Assembly (NCBI GenBank): GCA_031308135.1 | Contig: JAHLJT010000631.1 | Location: forward strand, 32,287,522-32,351,521 | Direction: 5' to 3' | Length of the DNA stretch: 64,000 nucleotides | From: Acheta domesticus | Taxonomy: Eukaryota; Arthropoda; Insecta; Orthoptera; Gryllidae | Shown: in pieces, positions 1 to 9,958 of the stretch | Numbering within the stretch: position 1 is the stretch's first letter | How the letters are laid out: each line of letters opens with the position of its first letter | Notes under the pieces: generated by a model | Seen by the model: only the letters and a program-made list of their open reading frames with translations | Told to the model about the DNA's origin: nothing | The model's database searches: none | Position numbers and translations under genes: made by a program

Positions 1-289
1 GGCGTTGCGGAGCTCAGTGGCCTCTATACTAGAGTAGCTGAATTCTGCACACGCCCTCCCGTCGCCCGTTGACGCTGTGAGCGACCGCCGGTCTCGCGTT
101 CCGCGGCCAAATTAAATCTACCGGCAGCAGCGATAGGAGCGGGGGCTGTTGGTTTCACTCCGGTAACGGTGGCTTCAGCGGAGACGTGTGTGACGGTGGA
201 GAAGGCGGGGACGGAGGAGACGACGGAGACGACGGAGGCGGCGAACACGGCGGCGGTGACTGAGCTGGCGAAGGCGACGGCGGAGGCTG

Positions 290-323
290 TGACGGCGACG
301 GCGGCGACTGCGGTGTCGTCGTC

Positions 324-355
<32 letters not shown>

Positions 356-530
356 CGGCGGAGACGGCGGCCGCGACGGCGACGGCGACGGAGATGGCGG
401 CGGCGACGGCGGCGGCGACGGCGACGGCGACGGCGACGGCGGCGGCGGCGGCGGTGACGACGATGACGACGGCGACGGAGACGACGAGGGCGGAGACGAC
501 GGCGGCGGAGGCGACGACAGAGGCAGCGAC
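290..530 (+). repeat. GCG/ACG trinucleotide expansion inside the LINE reading frame
   Basis: An imperfect run of GCG, ACG and GAG triplets keeps the LINE frame open and codes for Ala/Thr/Glu. The other strand reads as an almost pure Arg frame at 175-558, which is a shadow. It behaves like a microsatellite and is the only part of the element whose composition differs from the AT-leaning rest. Confidence 0.75.
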
Positions 531-3273
531 TTCGAGGGACGCGCCCTTTCAAGAACACTTTCAGGTGAGGAAGGGGTTCCTTAGGTTGTTGCAGGTGAAC
601 TGTCGTAGTATAATCAATAAAGAAATAGAGTTTTGGAATCTAGTTGATGCCTGCGATCCCGACATAGTGATAGGGACTGAGTCGTGGCTAACTGAGGAAA
701 TCGGGTCCTCTGAAATTTTTCATTCCCATTACAAGATCCTTAGGAGGGATAGAATTAGCAGAGGGGGCGGAGTCTTTATTTGCGTCAAAGAGGACATTAA
801 TATTAGATTAGAGTGGGTCAGTAGAGAGTTTGAAATGATGGGAATAGAAATTATTACGTCAGGAACTGTTTTAGAAATTATTGCATGCTATAGGCCTCCG
901 AGCGATGGATATGACATTTTAGATAACATCATTCAGAGAACGGGAAACGAAAATGGCCATGCTATTGTTATTGGAGGCGACTTAAATATTCCGAGCGTAA
1001 ACTGGGAGGGAACCGTTAGCGAAGGGAAAGTCCAAAATTTAGTAAACGGGCTGGTCTGGGAAGAGGGTTTTATCCAGGTAGTTCGGACCGGGACGCGACA
1101 GGATGCGATTTTGGATGTCTACCTAATTAGGCCGAAAGAACTTTTCATATCTTGTGAAGTTGTTGAGGGTATTAGTGACCACAAAGCGGTTCTTCTTGAC
1201 TTAGACGGAAATATTTCAAGGAAAGGCATTACAATAGGAACGAAAGTACGGCAATACAAGAAAGCAAATGTAAGCGGGCTTCAAGGCTTCTTTAGGGAAC
1301 AATATGACCGCTTTCTAAGAACAGAGGGCGGTATGGAAGAAATATGGGGCGTGTTTAAAGATATTATATACGAAGCTTTGCAAAAGTTTGTTCCGTGCAA
1401 AATTCTAAAAAATAATCCGGATCCAGAATACTACAATGCAAAAATTAGGAGAATGAAGAGGATAACGAGAAAGGCATTTAAGAACAGAAAGCGTAGTAGC
1501 GAGCATATGAATATTTTTCGAAATCATTCAAAAGAATTGGAGCGCGAAAAGAAAATTGCTCAGGAGGCATATTTAAAGAATATTCTAGGTGGGAAGGGAA
1601 ATAACTGGACAGGCTTTTATAAATATGTTCGTAGAAGGAAAGGAAATAAAGAGGATATCCCAGTTATTCGCGAAAATGGAAACAAGCTAATTACTGACAA
1701 TCGGGCAAAAGCGGATGCATTTAATAAGTATTTTAGTTCGGTTTTCAAAAATAGTACGGACCATCCATTTATTCAAGGGCCTTCGGTTGCGAATCAGTTT
1801 AATATTGAAGTAAACGTTCTATGGAATAAAGTAAAGTCAATGAAAAATGGTAAGTTAAGGGGTCCAGACGACATTTCTACGGATTTAATTAAACTGGCAG
1901 GAAAGGCAATATTACCGTACCTAATTAGAATTTTTCACGTGTCTTTGAATAATTCAAAAGTACCGGAAGATTGGAAATTAGCCTTTGTCGTACCAATTTT
2001 TAAAAGTGGTGACAAAACTAAATTATGCAATTATAGGCCGGTAAGTCTTACGTCAGTGATGTGCAAGCTTATGGAGCATCTAGTTGGGAGTTACATTAAG
2101 AAAGAATGGGAAATTAAAAAATGGCTCTACGATGGGCAACACGGGTTCAGGAGTGGTTATTCATGCGAAAGTCAGGTAGTCACGCTATTTCAGGATCTAG
2201 CAGATGAAATTGACGCGGGCGGGAGAGTAGATGCAGTAGTTATAGATTTTGCTAAAGCATTTGATGTCGTTCCACACGATCGGCTTGTACAGAAATTAAT
2301 GAATTCAGGCATAGATCCCAGGGTGGTGGCGTGGATTAGCGAGTTTCTGCGAGATAGAAAACAGAAAGTCCGAATTGGACAAGAGTTATCTTCCGGGGCA
2401 AGCGTTACGTCAGGAATACCGCAGGGGAGTGTCATTGGACCCCTTCTATTTCTAGCTTTCGTCAATGATCTGCCGGCGCAATTAACCTCAAATGTTCGGC
2501 TATTTGCAGACGATTGCATAATATATCGTAGTATTAACTCGAAAAGAGATGAAGAAATACTGCAAAAGGATCTTGATGCGTTACATTACTGGGCGGAAAA
2601 TAACGGAATGTCCATAAATAGCTCTAAAAGTAAATCCATCACTTTTGGCAGGGGTCATAATTACAGTGAAACACATTACCGTTTAAATAATGACATTATT
2701 CCGAGAGTTTCCTCGTGCAAGTACCTAGGAATTCATTTCGATAGTAAATTAAGTTGGAAAAAACACGTAGATTTTGTTGTAGGGAAAGCCTGGCGATCTC
2801 TTCACTTTGTAATGCGCATCCTAAAAAAGAGTACGGCAAACGCGAGGGAAATTGCTTATTTATCTCTTGTTCGTCCAATAATGGAATATGGAACAATTTG
2901 TTGGGATCCGCACAAGATTATGCAGTGTAAACACTTGGAAAGGATTCAGCATAGGGCAGCTAAATTTACTTTCAGGGACAAGAAAACGGCAGGGTGGGAT
3001 TCACTCAAAAACAGGCGATCAGTAGCAAGACTCTGCGCCTTGTATAAAGCTTATAATGGTCATCCAGCTTGGAAAGAAATTAATCGGCGGCTATGTATTC
3101 CTACATACATCAGTAGAGTGGATCACAGGCACAAAATAAATTTAAGACAGCAGAGAACGGATGTCGGGAAATTTTCTTTTACAAATCGAACGATTACGGA
3201 ATGGAATAGATTGCCTGCAAAAACCTTTGAACCCTTTCCTCAAAGTGTTCAACAGTTTAGGAAATTAATTTAG
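394..3273 (+). CDS. LINE endonuclease/reverse transcriptase (ORF2-type protein)
   Basis: The protein should nick target DNA and prime reverse transcription of the element's own RNA. The frame is open from base 73, but the first in-frame ATG is at 394; 169 is only a GTG. Counting residues from 169, the endonuclease spans about 137-345, with TESWL near 172, the catalytic GGDLN near 269 and SDHK near 336. The reverse transcriptase starts near 565 (GPDDIS), continues through NYRPVSL and GIPQGSVIGP, and has the catalytic FADD near 779-782. The C-terminal part includes YLGI and a region resembling the connection domain of CR1/Jockey enzymes. The stop is TAG at 3271. The first ~120 residues are nearly all Ala, Thr and Glu, coded by GCG/ACG/GAG triplets, and unlike a normal LINE N-terminus. 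No start codon is certain. Confidence 0.85.
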   Translation: MAAATAAATATATATAAAAAVTTMTTATETTRAETTAAEATTEAATSRDAPFQEHFQVRKGFLRLLQVNCRSIINKEIEFWNLVDACDPDIVIGTESWLTEEIGSSEIFHSHYKILRRDRISRGGGVFICVKEDINIRLEWVSREFEMMGIEIITSGTVLEIIACYRPPSDGYDILDNIIQRTGNENGHAIVIGGDLNIPSVNWEGTVSEGKVQNLVNGLVWEEGFIQVVRTGTRQDAILDVYLIRPKELFISCEVVEGISDHKAVLLDLDGNISRKGITIGTKVRQYKKANVSGLQGFFREQYDRFLRTEGGMEEIWGVFKDIIYEALQKFVPCKILKNNPDPEYYNAKIRRMKRITRKAFKNRKRSSEHMNIFRNHSKELEREKKIAQEAYLKNILGGKGNNWTGFYKYVRRRKGNKEDIPVIRENGNKLITDNRAKADAFNKYFSSVFKNSTDHPFIQGPSVANQFNIEVNVLWNKVKSMKNGKLRGPDDISTDLIKLAGKAILPYLIRIFHVSLNNSKVPEDWKLAFVVPIFKSGDKTKLCNYRPVSLTSVMCKLMEHLVGSYIKKEWEIKKWLYDGQHGFRSGYSCESQVVTLFQDLADEIDAGGRVDAVVIDFAKAFDVVPHDRLVQKLMNSGIDPRVVAWISEFLRDRKQKVRIGQELSSGASVTSGIPQGSVIGPLLFLAFVNDLPAQLTSNVRLFADDCIIYRSINSKRDEEILQKDLDALHYWAENNGMSINSSKSKSITFGRGHNYSETHYRLNNDIIPRVSSCKYLGIHFDSKLSWKKHVDFVVGKAWRSLHFVMRILKKSTANAREIAYLSLVRPIMEYGTICWDPHKIMQCKHLERIQHRAAKFTFRDKKTAGWDSLKNRRSVARLCALYKAYNGHPAWKEINRRLCIPTYISRVDHRHKINLRQQRTDVGKFSFTNRTITEWNRLPAKTFEPFPQSVQQFRKLI

Positions 3274-3748
3274 GGTATTATTAAGTAAAGGAGGGAGAAT
3301 AGTGGGTTATATAGCGATGCATAAGTGTTCTATTGTGAAGTGAGGTGTAGTGCAGTGTATAGCAGAGAAATAAAGAAGGAAATGTTTTCAGGTCTTAGTG
3401 AAGTGAAGTGCAGTGAAGTGCAGTGAAGTGCAGTGTAATACTAATGCAGTGTGTGTGTGTGTGTTTTCTCTCTTAATGTAATTTAATGTTTTATGAATCA
3501 GTCAGTTTTTAATATTATTATCATTATTTTACCATTATTATTACTACAATTAGTATATAATTTGCATCTTCTTCTTCTTCTTATTATTATTATTGTTGTT
3601 GTTGTTGTTATTGTTATTATTATTATTATTATTAGTGGTTTTGGAGTTCTATATTACAGAAAGGCTGTGTATATTTATGTTTTTGTAATTAGCTGCCACC
3701 GGGTTATGCCCAATTGCAGTTTAAATAAATCTAATCTAATCTAATCTA

Positions 3749-4799
3749 GAGAAGATAAGTACGCATAGTTCATGTATTGTTAAAGTAATTAGTTGCAATT
3801 GATTTTATTCGAAAGAAAACACACTTCAATAATCACATTAGTGTACAAGTATAAACAAATTTAGTATTTATTCGTTGGATATTATGTGTAGAAATTAGGT
3901 GTCCTATATGTAGGTCGCTAGGAAAATATATCACTTTTTCCGAAATATACCACACTAACGCGAATAATTGTCTGATTTCAATTTTTATTATTTTTTAATC
4001 GTATTTTAACACATATTTGCAAAATAATAGTAAATAATGTATATTTTACATTTTTGCAGTACATTTACACTGTATGAAATTTTGACACTTTGGAAGAAAG
4101 ACATGGGTATGAGGGGTATTGTTATTGAGTGGGTATGTGCCATAGAAGAATTATAAATTGGGAAAATGCACTTGACACTCGAAATGAATGATGACATCGA
4201 TTACTAGAGATCGTTTTGAGTTTATTATGACAAATTTTCATGCGTGGCGACAATGACGGTCTCAATAAAAAGGATAAGTATCCAACAGTTCGTCCTCTGT
4301 ATGATGCATTGAATAGTAAATTTTCAGAGCCAGAGAAAGAGACGAAGAAAACGAAGACGAAGACGACGAAGAAGACGAAGATGATAAAGATGACAAAGAA
4401 GACGAAGACGACGAACAAGATGAAGACGACGAAGAAGATGAAGAAGACGAATTTGCCTTCTATCGAAGTTTTCATTACTACAGTGCCCGTGAACATTTGT
4501 GTTGTATCGTCCGTGTACATTTGTATTTACTTTGCCAAACAATTACTCTTCATATTACACTATAAACATTGCAAAAATTAATTTACTCACTTTTACAAGT
4601 AATATTTTACAACTGAGAGATTATTAACCAACTTGTGTCAAAATTTGTTAACTAAAAAAATTACTTTGTTCACAATATGCGTTCTTCTGCACCTCGTATT
4701 TGCCTGACGACCTATATGTAGGACGGTCGATTTTAGCAAAATTAATAATCTATTAAAGGTTTAATTTAATTTTTTGTTGTTTTAGTAACCTTATATATA
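3749..4799. other. AT-rich spacer with a GAAGAC microsatellite
   Basis: No gene is seen. A purine-rich run of GAAGAC/GACGAA units lies at about 4335-4450 and opens Lys/Thr-type frames that are low complexity. The rest is AT-rich with no recognisable coding or repeat signature. Confidence 0.5.
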
Positions 4800-5395
4800 G
4801 AAAAAATAGACGGAATCCAAAATTTCCCCAAACAAATAATTCAGGCACATCTGGGTTAAGAAAATTTTGAGAGTGCTTTTAAGGCTTCGTGTAAAGAAAC
4901 CCCAATAATGAAAATGTCCGTTTCAAATTCAAGGGGCCGTGACATCAGATATGGTATGGATCGGATATGGTAATATCAATTTGTGAGAAAATAATGCAAA
5001 CGGTTTAGCGTCTAGGGTTGTTCATAGGCAGACGGATCGACACACTTTTTGGCTTACGCCAATTATTCGGACCCATAAAACGAGAATTTTGACTTTACAA
5101 CCATAAAGAAAGTAATTTACCTCTTATTGACATACGATTTATCCACTTTTGCGTTACCAGGGCGGGGAATACGAGTTTTTCTGTCGAAAATCGTCGTTTC
5201 TCCTGCAACATTACAATACTTTATCTAAACTGCCTATGCTGCAATGTACAAAATTAATATGAAGACATAATTTCATAGTCACAAGAACTTTAAAACTCTT
5301 TATGTTTTGTCGCAAATTTGAGTTATTTTTGCGACATTTTATGTAAAAATACGGGCGAGAAAGTACGTGCTGTTCGTAGCACCACTAGAGATAAT
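4800..5395. repeat. Interspersed repeat family C, copy 1
   Basis: This stretch shares order and sequence with 18366-19085. Matching blocks include the phrase around 4880-4935 (GGCTTC..GTAAAG..ACCCC.A, then TTTCAAATTCAAGGGGC), a GGCAGACGGAT block, and TTATCCACTTTT.CGTTACCA. Copy 1 ends in a segment at 5353-5395 (GAAAGTACGTGCTG...AGCACCACTAG). The reverse complement of that segment opens copy 2 at 18371, so the full element probably has inverted ends. It is a decayed, non-coding, probably DNA-transposon-derived repeat. Confidence 0.5.
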
Positions 5396-5834
5396 TCATT
5401 TTGATTTGTTGCTGGCCATTAGTATATATTTATAATGATACTTCCTAATTATATTTTCTTAAACATAGAATACAATTTTTTATTTCGACCTGAGCCTACA
5501 CTGATTCTTGTTCCGAGTTAATCTCAAAGAGCAGAGGGACATATCTTTCAAAGATCTCAAAAAATCTTATCAGAGCGAAACGGTTTCTGGAGCTGTCTAG
5601 AATTTACCTCTAAGGCTGAGGCTATTCCAGGAGTTGCGGTTATTGCGTCGTTTACGACACTAGCGTCTTAGCCACTTCGGAGACCAGGATTTTTATCACT
5701 TTGTTTTATAGCCCATTAATAAATTATTCCACATAACTACACATTTAGAGAGCAGAATGATTAACAGGAAAAATATATATCTTGTGACATGATGAAAATT
5801 TACTGCGGAAAGGAAAGGTTCCTCGTTTTGATAG
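5396..5834. other. Spacer, nothing recognised
   Basis: AT-rich sequence with no coding or structural signal I can support. Its right end (5826-5834) is the left copy of the target duplication of the next SINE. Confidence 0.4.
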
Positions 5835-6384
5835 ACCGGCAGAGGTGGCTCAGGGTATCAACTGATGTCACTGCAGTGCCTCTGACCAAGAGGTCCTAAA
5901 TTCCAATCCCGATGGTTACAGGGTTTTCGATACTAGATTATCAGCTGGGCCGAATTCAGTCGCTGTCTGGAGGAGAACTCTGGCGGCCGGCTGCTCTGTT
6001 CGGTAATTTTCCGTGGTTTCTCCGATTAATACCAGGCAAAGGCCGAAACAGTACCCTAACAAACGAACCGCGGACCGCGCTCTATCTATTCTTCCTCTTC
6101 CTCGTCCTGTTCTCATTCCTTACTGACTCACACGTACACACACATGCACTGCAGTACCGCACATGCCGGGAGACCGGTCGGGAGCTTAAAGCTTGTCCCG
6201 GCTGGGGCGGTGCCACGATGGTGGGAGATACCTGTTTAGGAGAAAACAGTTGGCAACGGTGGGTAGGTGTCGGATCTCACCATCCAGCGGGAGAAGATCA
6301 CCGCGATAAAAACATGCTCTACACTTTAATAAGTAATGACTTAGCAGTTGACGCACCCGGAATCACTAATCAAATCAATCAAAA
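5835..6384 (+). mobile_element. tRNA-derived SINE, family A, copy 1
   Basis: The insertion is bounded by a 9-base target duplication TTTTGATAG at 5826-5834 and 6385-6393. The head has an A-box-like GGTGGCTCAGGGTA and a B-box-like ATTCCAATCCC about 50 bases downstream. A long unique body follows, then a tail of AATC/CAAT units. The same body recurs in reverse orientation at 8880-9958 (two copies, one inside the other) and at 24109-25086. The open frame at 5912-6556 runs through the SINE and is not a gene. Confidence 0.8.
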
Positions 6385-6393
6385 TTTTGATAG

Positions 6394-7149
6394 CGCCACG
6401 GCCCAATTCGTGAGGGGTGGACCGCGCGCGCGCGGACGGAGTCCGTTGACGACGGGAATCCTCCCACCTCCGCCTGCCACTGATCAGAGCAGTGGCGGAT
6501 TTTCAGAGGAGGTAAGGGAGGCCAGCTCTCCCCACAAAATTGATGAGCAACACTAAGAGATATATCCTTTTGTGAGCTAAAAAGTTTTAGAATTAACTTT
6601 GTCTAAAACTGACAAAGGCTGGTGAGTACACATTGTTTACGGCTGGTGAGTACACATTTAAAAGAAGTCGTTTCCCTTGCTGCAAACATAGCGTTACAAT
6701 TCAACATAGTGCCAAGCAGTTCTATGCGTCACATGTAGGTAGCACCACCCAGTACTAGCACTGCTTGTGCCTGCAGGATATCGGCGGCTCAAGCTGACGC
6801 GCGCCTCCCTGTTCACATGACAACGTCCTGACAATGACCTGGCCATGACAACGTCCGTCAACCAATAAGAAAAGAGAAGTTTCGTTCTGTCCAGCTTTGA
6901 AGTTTGTTTGGCACGGAGGCTCTCGCGGGTGTGACCGCCTCCGCTGAGCAATACTTGTGCAGTTTCGTGAATCGCGCGTAAGGTGCAATGCACGTTCACT
7001 CCACCGCGGTGCAGCCATCCCTACCCTTACGGGCATCTATGGCCAATCCTGCAAAATGAAAAAGAAAAAACAGGTCAGAAGACATTAGCCAACTGGCGCG
7101 CGCATTGCGTGTGCAATAGTTAGAAAACAATGTTTATGTTACAAGTCTC
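6394..7149. other. Spacer, nothing recognised
   Basis: Mixed composition with short overlapping frames on the minus strand (6694-7036) that resemble no family. A short direct duplication GGCTGGTGAGTACACATT sits at about 6618-6658. No gene is supported. Confidence 0.35.
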
Positions 7150-7640
7150 ATTTCGCTGTTTCAGATTTCTCTTACTCCAGGAATTGTTTCGGTCGCTTAT
7201 ACTTCGCCCGTGGAGCGGGTTCGTATGAAGCGACCTCGGAAATGAGAGTATTTTCCGAGTCAGCGGCTTTTCTGAAAAATTGAGAGGTTAGTTTTTTGAA
7301 ATGTTCTACTAGCAGTGGCAATGATAGGTCGCGGTGCATATCTTTAATTAATGCATACCTAGGGGCGCAGAGGGCGGCCCTAAGACATTCATTTTGAACT
7401 ACTTGCAGTTTATTTAAGTGACTTTCTGCAGCGATTGCCCAACTAGGGCATGCGTAGTCCATTTGTGGCCTGATAATTGCTTTATAAAGCGTGAGGCAGT
7501 TCGCCGTTGACAGTTTGCTCCGCTTGTGAAATAAGCATCGCAAGCGGCCTTTGGTCTGCCGCGCTTTCTTCCGCACGTTATCTATGTGCAGGTTAAAAGT
7601 GAGTGCGCTATCTAATGTCATGTGACCGCCTCTTGTGAAG
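7150..7640 (-). pseudogene. 3' fragment of a Jockey-clade LINE reverse transcriptase
   Basis: The open frame 7621-7172 encodes the C-terminal part of a Jockey-type reverse transcriptase. It starts in the YLGVTLD-like segment (seen as MTLDSALTFNLHIDNV) and continues through LYKAIIRPQMDYACPSW and LQVVQNECLRAAL to a HRDLSLPLL motif. The endonuclease and the catalytic reverse transcriptase core are missing, so this is a 5'-truncated copy, as is usual for target-primed insertion. It is not expected to be functional. Confidence 0.8.
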
Positions 7641-8433
7641 GCGTGTTGCGGTCATACGATGGATGCCCTGCGGATGTGATGGGAACCATTGCGTGGCAGA
7701 CCCACTATTTCAGTGAACACAAAATATTTAATCGAAGTGCCTTTTTCTCGGAGAAATGATCCTAAAAGAAGAAAAATATTAATTTTTTTTTATATGGGAA
7801 GTCACCAATAATAGTTTACCAGTAATTCAAAGGTCATTGACTTTCACTTTCATATTATGATTCCCTGCCTGAATTTGTCTGCGTCTCCCCAAGTTTTCAA
7901 CCCACCGTCCGCCACTGGATCAGAGCAGCTGGCCCTTAGGAATGTTCATCCATTCAGTGTCCTCCTAGGGAGTTGGAGTCGAAAACAGGCCTACGTCATG
8001 TCTACAGTCTCGAAGTTCTCAGACTACAAAGCCTCAATTGCGAATTCACATACGCTGTCGCACCCGGTCTAAAACGTGCCCCTCGGGTAAAACGAGTTTG
8101 ACATTCCTCCGTCTCCCTTCGCATATACAAAACGTTTTTGCGTAGGAGCGCTATATTCCTTCCGGTGCGCAAATTGCAAAGACGGCAGGTCACAGCGCCT
8201 CACTGTGTGACTCACGGTGGACAAAACGTAGCTATAGTGTCAAACATTTACAAAGCATTATTTCATTAACATTTTATTTTTTAGCAATAGAATTTGATGA
8301 TCGTTTCAAGTACTTCAGCTTCAATTATTTTGTAACAATTAAACTAACATTAAACATTTTGTTAACATTAAGCAATATTTCAAGATTTTGTTGGGTTTAA
8401 ATTCGTTATATTTTAATAAAATGGAGGTTTTTT
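7641..8433. other. Spacer, nothing recognised
   Basis: Moderately AT-rich. Two short opposing frames (7857-8193) show no family likeness. A 14-base target duplication of the next insertion begins at 8434. Confidence 0.35.
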
Positions 8434-8447
8434 TATTTTAAAAATGT

Positions 8448-8749
8448 GGAGGCAGGTTAACAGGGCTTGGTCAGTGATGAGCAGAATTAATTTACAACAT
8501 TGATGTTTGCCAACGTTTCGGAAAATGTATTTCCTTCATCAGAGCTATATACAACACGAGAGATAAGACAATGTAACATATAAAACTACCATTACATTGT
8601 CTTACCTCACGTGTTGTATATAGCCCTGATGAAGGAAATAATTTTCTGGAACGTTGGCAAACAACAATGTAAATTAATTCTGCTCAGCACTGACCAAGCC
8701 CTGTTAACCTGCCTCCACATTTATAATTATGGTCGATAAGCATTCTTTA
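8448..8749. mobile_element. Palindromic retroelement insertion with hammerhead-like motif (Penelope-like or retrozyme-type)
   Basis: The insertion is flanked by a 14-base direct repeat TATTTTAAAAATGT at 8434-8447 and 8750-8763. It is almost entirely an inverted repeat: arms at about 8444-8576 and 8592-8720 with a 15-base spacer, plus 29 unpaired bases on the right. Each arm carries one hammerhead-like motif pointing outward. There is no coding sequence. Penelope-like elements are known to carry hammerhead ribozymes in their terminal repeats and often insert with inverted partial copies; the assignment here is inference from that architecture. Confidence 0.6.
8508..8546 (-). ncRNA. Hammerhead-ribozyme-like motif, left arm
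   Basis: Read on the minus strand: AGCU, CUGAUGA, A, stem II GGAAA/UUUCC with loop UACAU, GAAAC, GUU, GGCA. The invariant core strings CUGAUGA and GAAA are present. Short stem I can form from GCU/GGC (one wobble), and helix III would be minimal. The right-arm partner (core at 8626-8632) has GGAAC instead of GAAAC and is probably dead. Confidence 0.5.
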
Positions 8750-8879
8750 TATTTTAAAAATGTATTAATATTTTTCCAAAATGCAAGTTAGTGTTCCAAG
8801 GAATATAATGATGTGAATTCTGTCTTTGGTGGAGTCCATGAGGTCACAGCAGACGGTTGATATAGTGTACGGCGTGATG

Positions 8880-9958
8880 TTCCCCTATGTATGGTATCTG
8901 GCATCAGCAGAAACAAACTGGAAAAAAGCGTTGTCACTACTGCATTTCTTAGTGATTTCGGGCTCGTGAATAGCTAAGGTGGTTAGTTCGTTCAGTGTAG
9001 CGCATCTTTTATCTCGGGATGTGACGGTAATTTTCTCCCGTCGCACAGCGAGATCCGGAGCCGACCTACACATCAGCTAGCGGTGTTTTCTCTAATCAGG
9101 TATCTCTCAACAGCAGGGCACCACCCCACCCGGGACAGGCTCTCAGCTCCCTATTGGTCTCCCAGCATGTGTGGTAGTGTAGTGCATGTGAGTGTCAATG
9201 TGTAGTACGGGAACTGTTCCCGCCATCGCCTGGTGTTGACCGGATTGATTGGTTGATTGATTGATTCGTGTTTCCGGGCGCGTCAACTACTTAGGTCATT
9301 AGTCTCGTAAGTGTAGTGCCTGTTTTTTCCCAGGAGATTGCGATGATCTTTTCCCCGCTAGATGGCGAGATCTGGGGCCGACCTACCGTCGACTAGTGGG
9401 ATTTTCCCCTCAACCAGGTATCTCCCACAAGCCGGGCACCGCCCCAGCCGGGACACGTTGTAAGCTCCCGACCGGTCTCCCGACATGTGTAGTAGTGTAG
9501 TGATGTTGCTGTGTGTGTGTAAGGATTGGACAAGGAAGAGGAAGGAAAGATCGCGCGCGGTCCGTGGCCCGTTTGTTAGGATACTATTCCGGCATTCGCA
9601 TGGTGTTGATCGTAGAAACCACGGAAAACTACCGTGGTTTCCCAGTGGATACCGATCAGAGCAGCCGGCCGCTAGAATTCTCCTTCAGACAGCGACTGAA
9701 TTCGACCTAGCTGACAAGCTAGTGTCGAAAATCCTGCCGCAGTCGGGACTCGAATCTAGGACCTCCCAGTCAGAGGGACTGCAGTGACATCAGATACGGA
9801 GCCATCTCTCCCGGTGTGTTGAGCGGAGAAACCACGAAAATCTACCGATCAGAGCAGCCGGTCACTAGAATTCTCTTCCTGACAGCGGCTGAAAGTGATC
9901 TAGCTGTCTAGCTAGTCTGGAAAATCCTGCGAACTTGGGGACCCCAGGACCTCTCGGA
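8880..9958 (-). mobile_element. SINE family A, copy 3, split by a younger copy
   Basis: The body occupies 8880-9244 and resumes at 9817-9958 after copy 2. The junction shows TGTTGACCGGA at 9234-9244 and TGTTGAGCGGA at 9817-9827, the target duplication of the inner copy. The tRNA-like head of this outer copy is cut off at about 9958, where a TIR-bounded element begins. It is older and more diverged than copy 2. Confidence 0.65.
9245..9816 (-). mobile_element. tRNA-derived SINE, family A, copy 2 (nested)
   Basis: This is the same element as 5835-6384 in reverse orientation. It begins with the tail (GATTGATT units at 9245-9265) and ends with the head: reverse-strand B-box GACTCGAATC near 9748 and an A-box-like region near 9800. 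It inserted into copy 3, with the duplication at 9234-9244/9817-9827. The frames at 9485-9787 lie within it and are not genes. Confidence 0.75.

Larger units (their letters stand above)
1..3748 (+). mobile_element. Non-LTR retrotransposon (LINE, APE-type, CR1/Jockey group), intact ORF
   Basis: The element runs off the left edge of the window, so any ORF1 or 5' UTR start is not visible. It carries one long open frame with an apurinic-type endonuclease followed by reverse transcriptase, then a 3' UTR of about 450 bases. The 3' UTR holds GTGAAGTGCA-like decamers (about 3394-3437), a GT run and ATT/GTT triplet runs (3525-3635). The 3' end is a short tandem (AATCT)n tail at about 3727-3748, the kind of terminal repeat typical of CR1, L2 and Jockey-like LINEs instead of poly(A). 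No frameshift or stop breaks the frame, so it looks young. The exact clade cannot be settled by eye. Confidence 0.9.

Noticed and set aside
175..558. Arg-rich 127-codon frame on the minus strand
   Set aside because: Antisense of the GCG/ACG triplet array in the LINE.
5912..6556. 214-codon plus-strand frame
   Set aside because: Runs across SINE family A copy 1 and beyond; not conserved in the other copies and has no domain.
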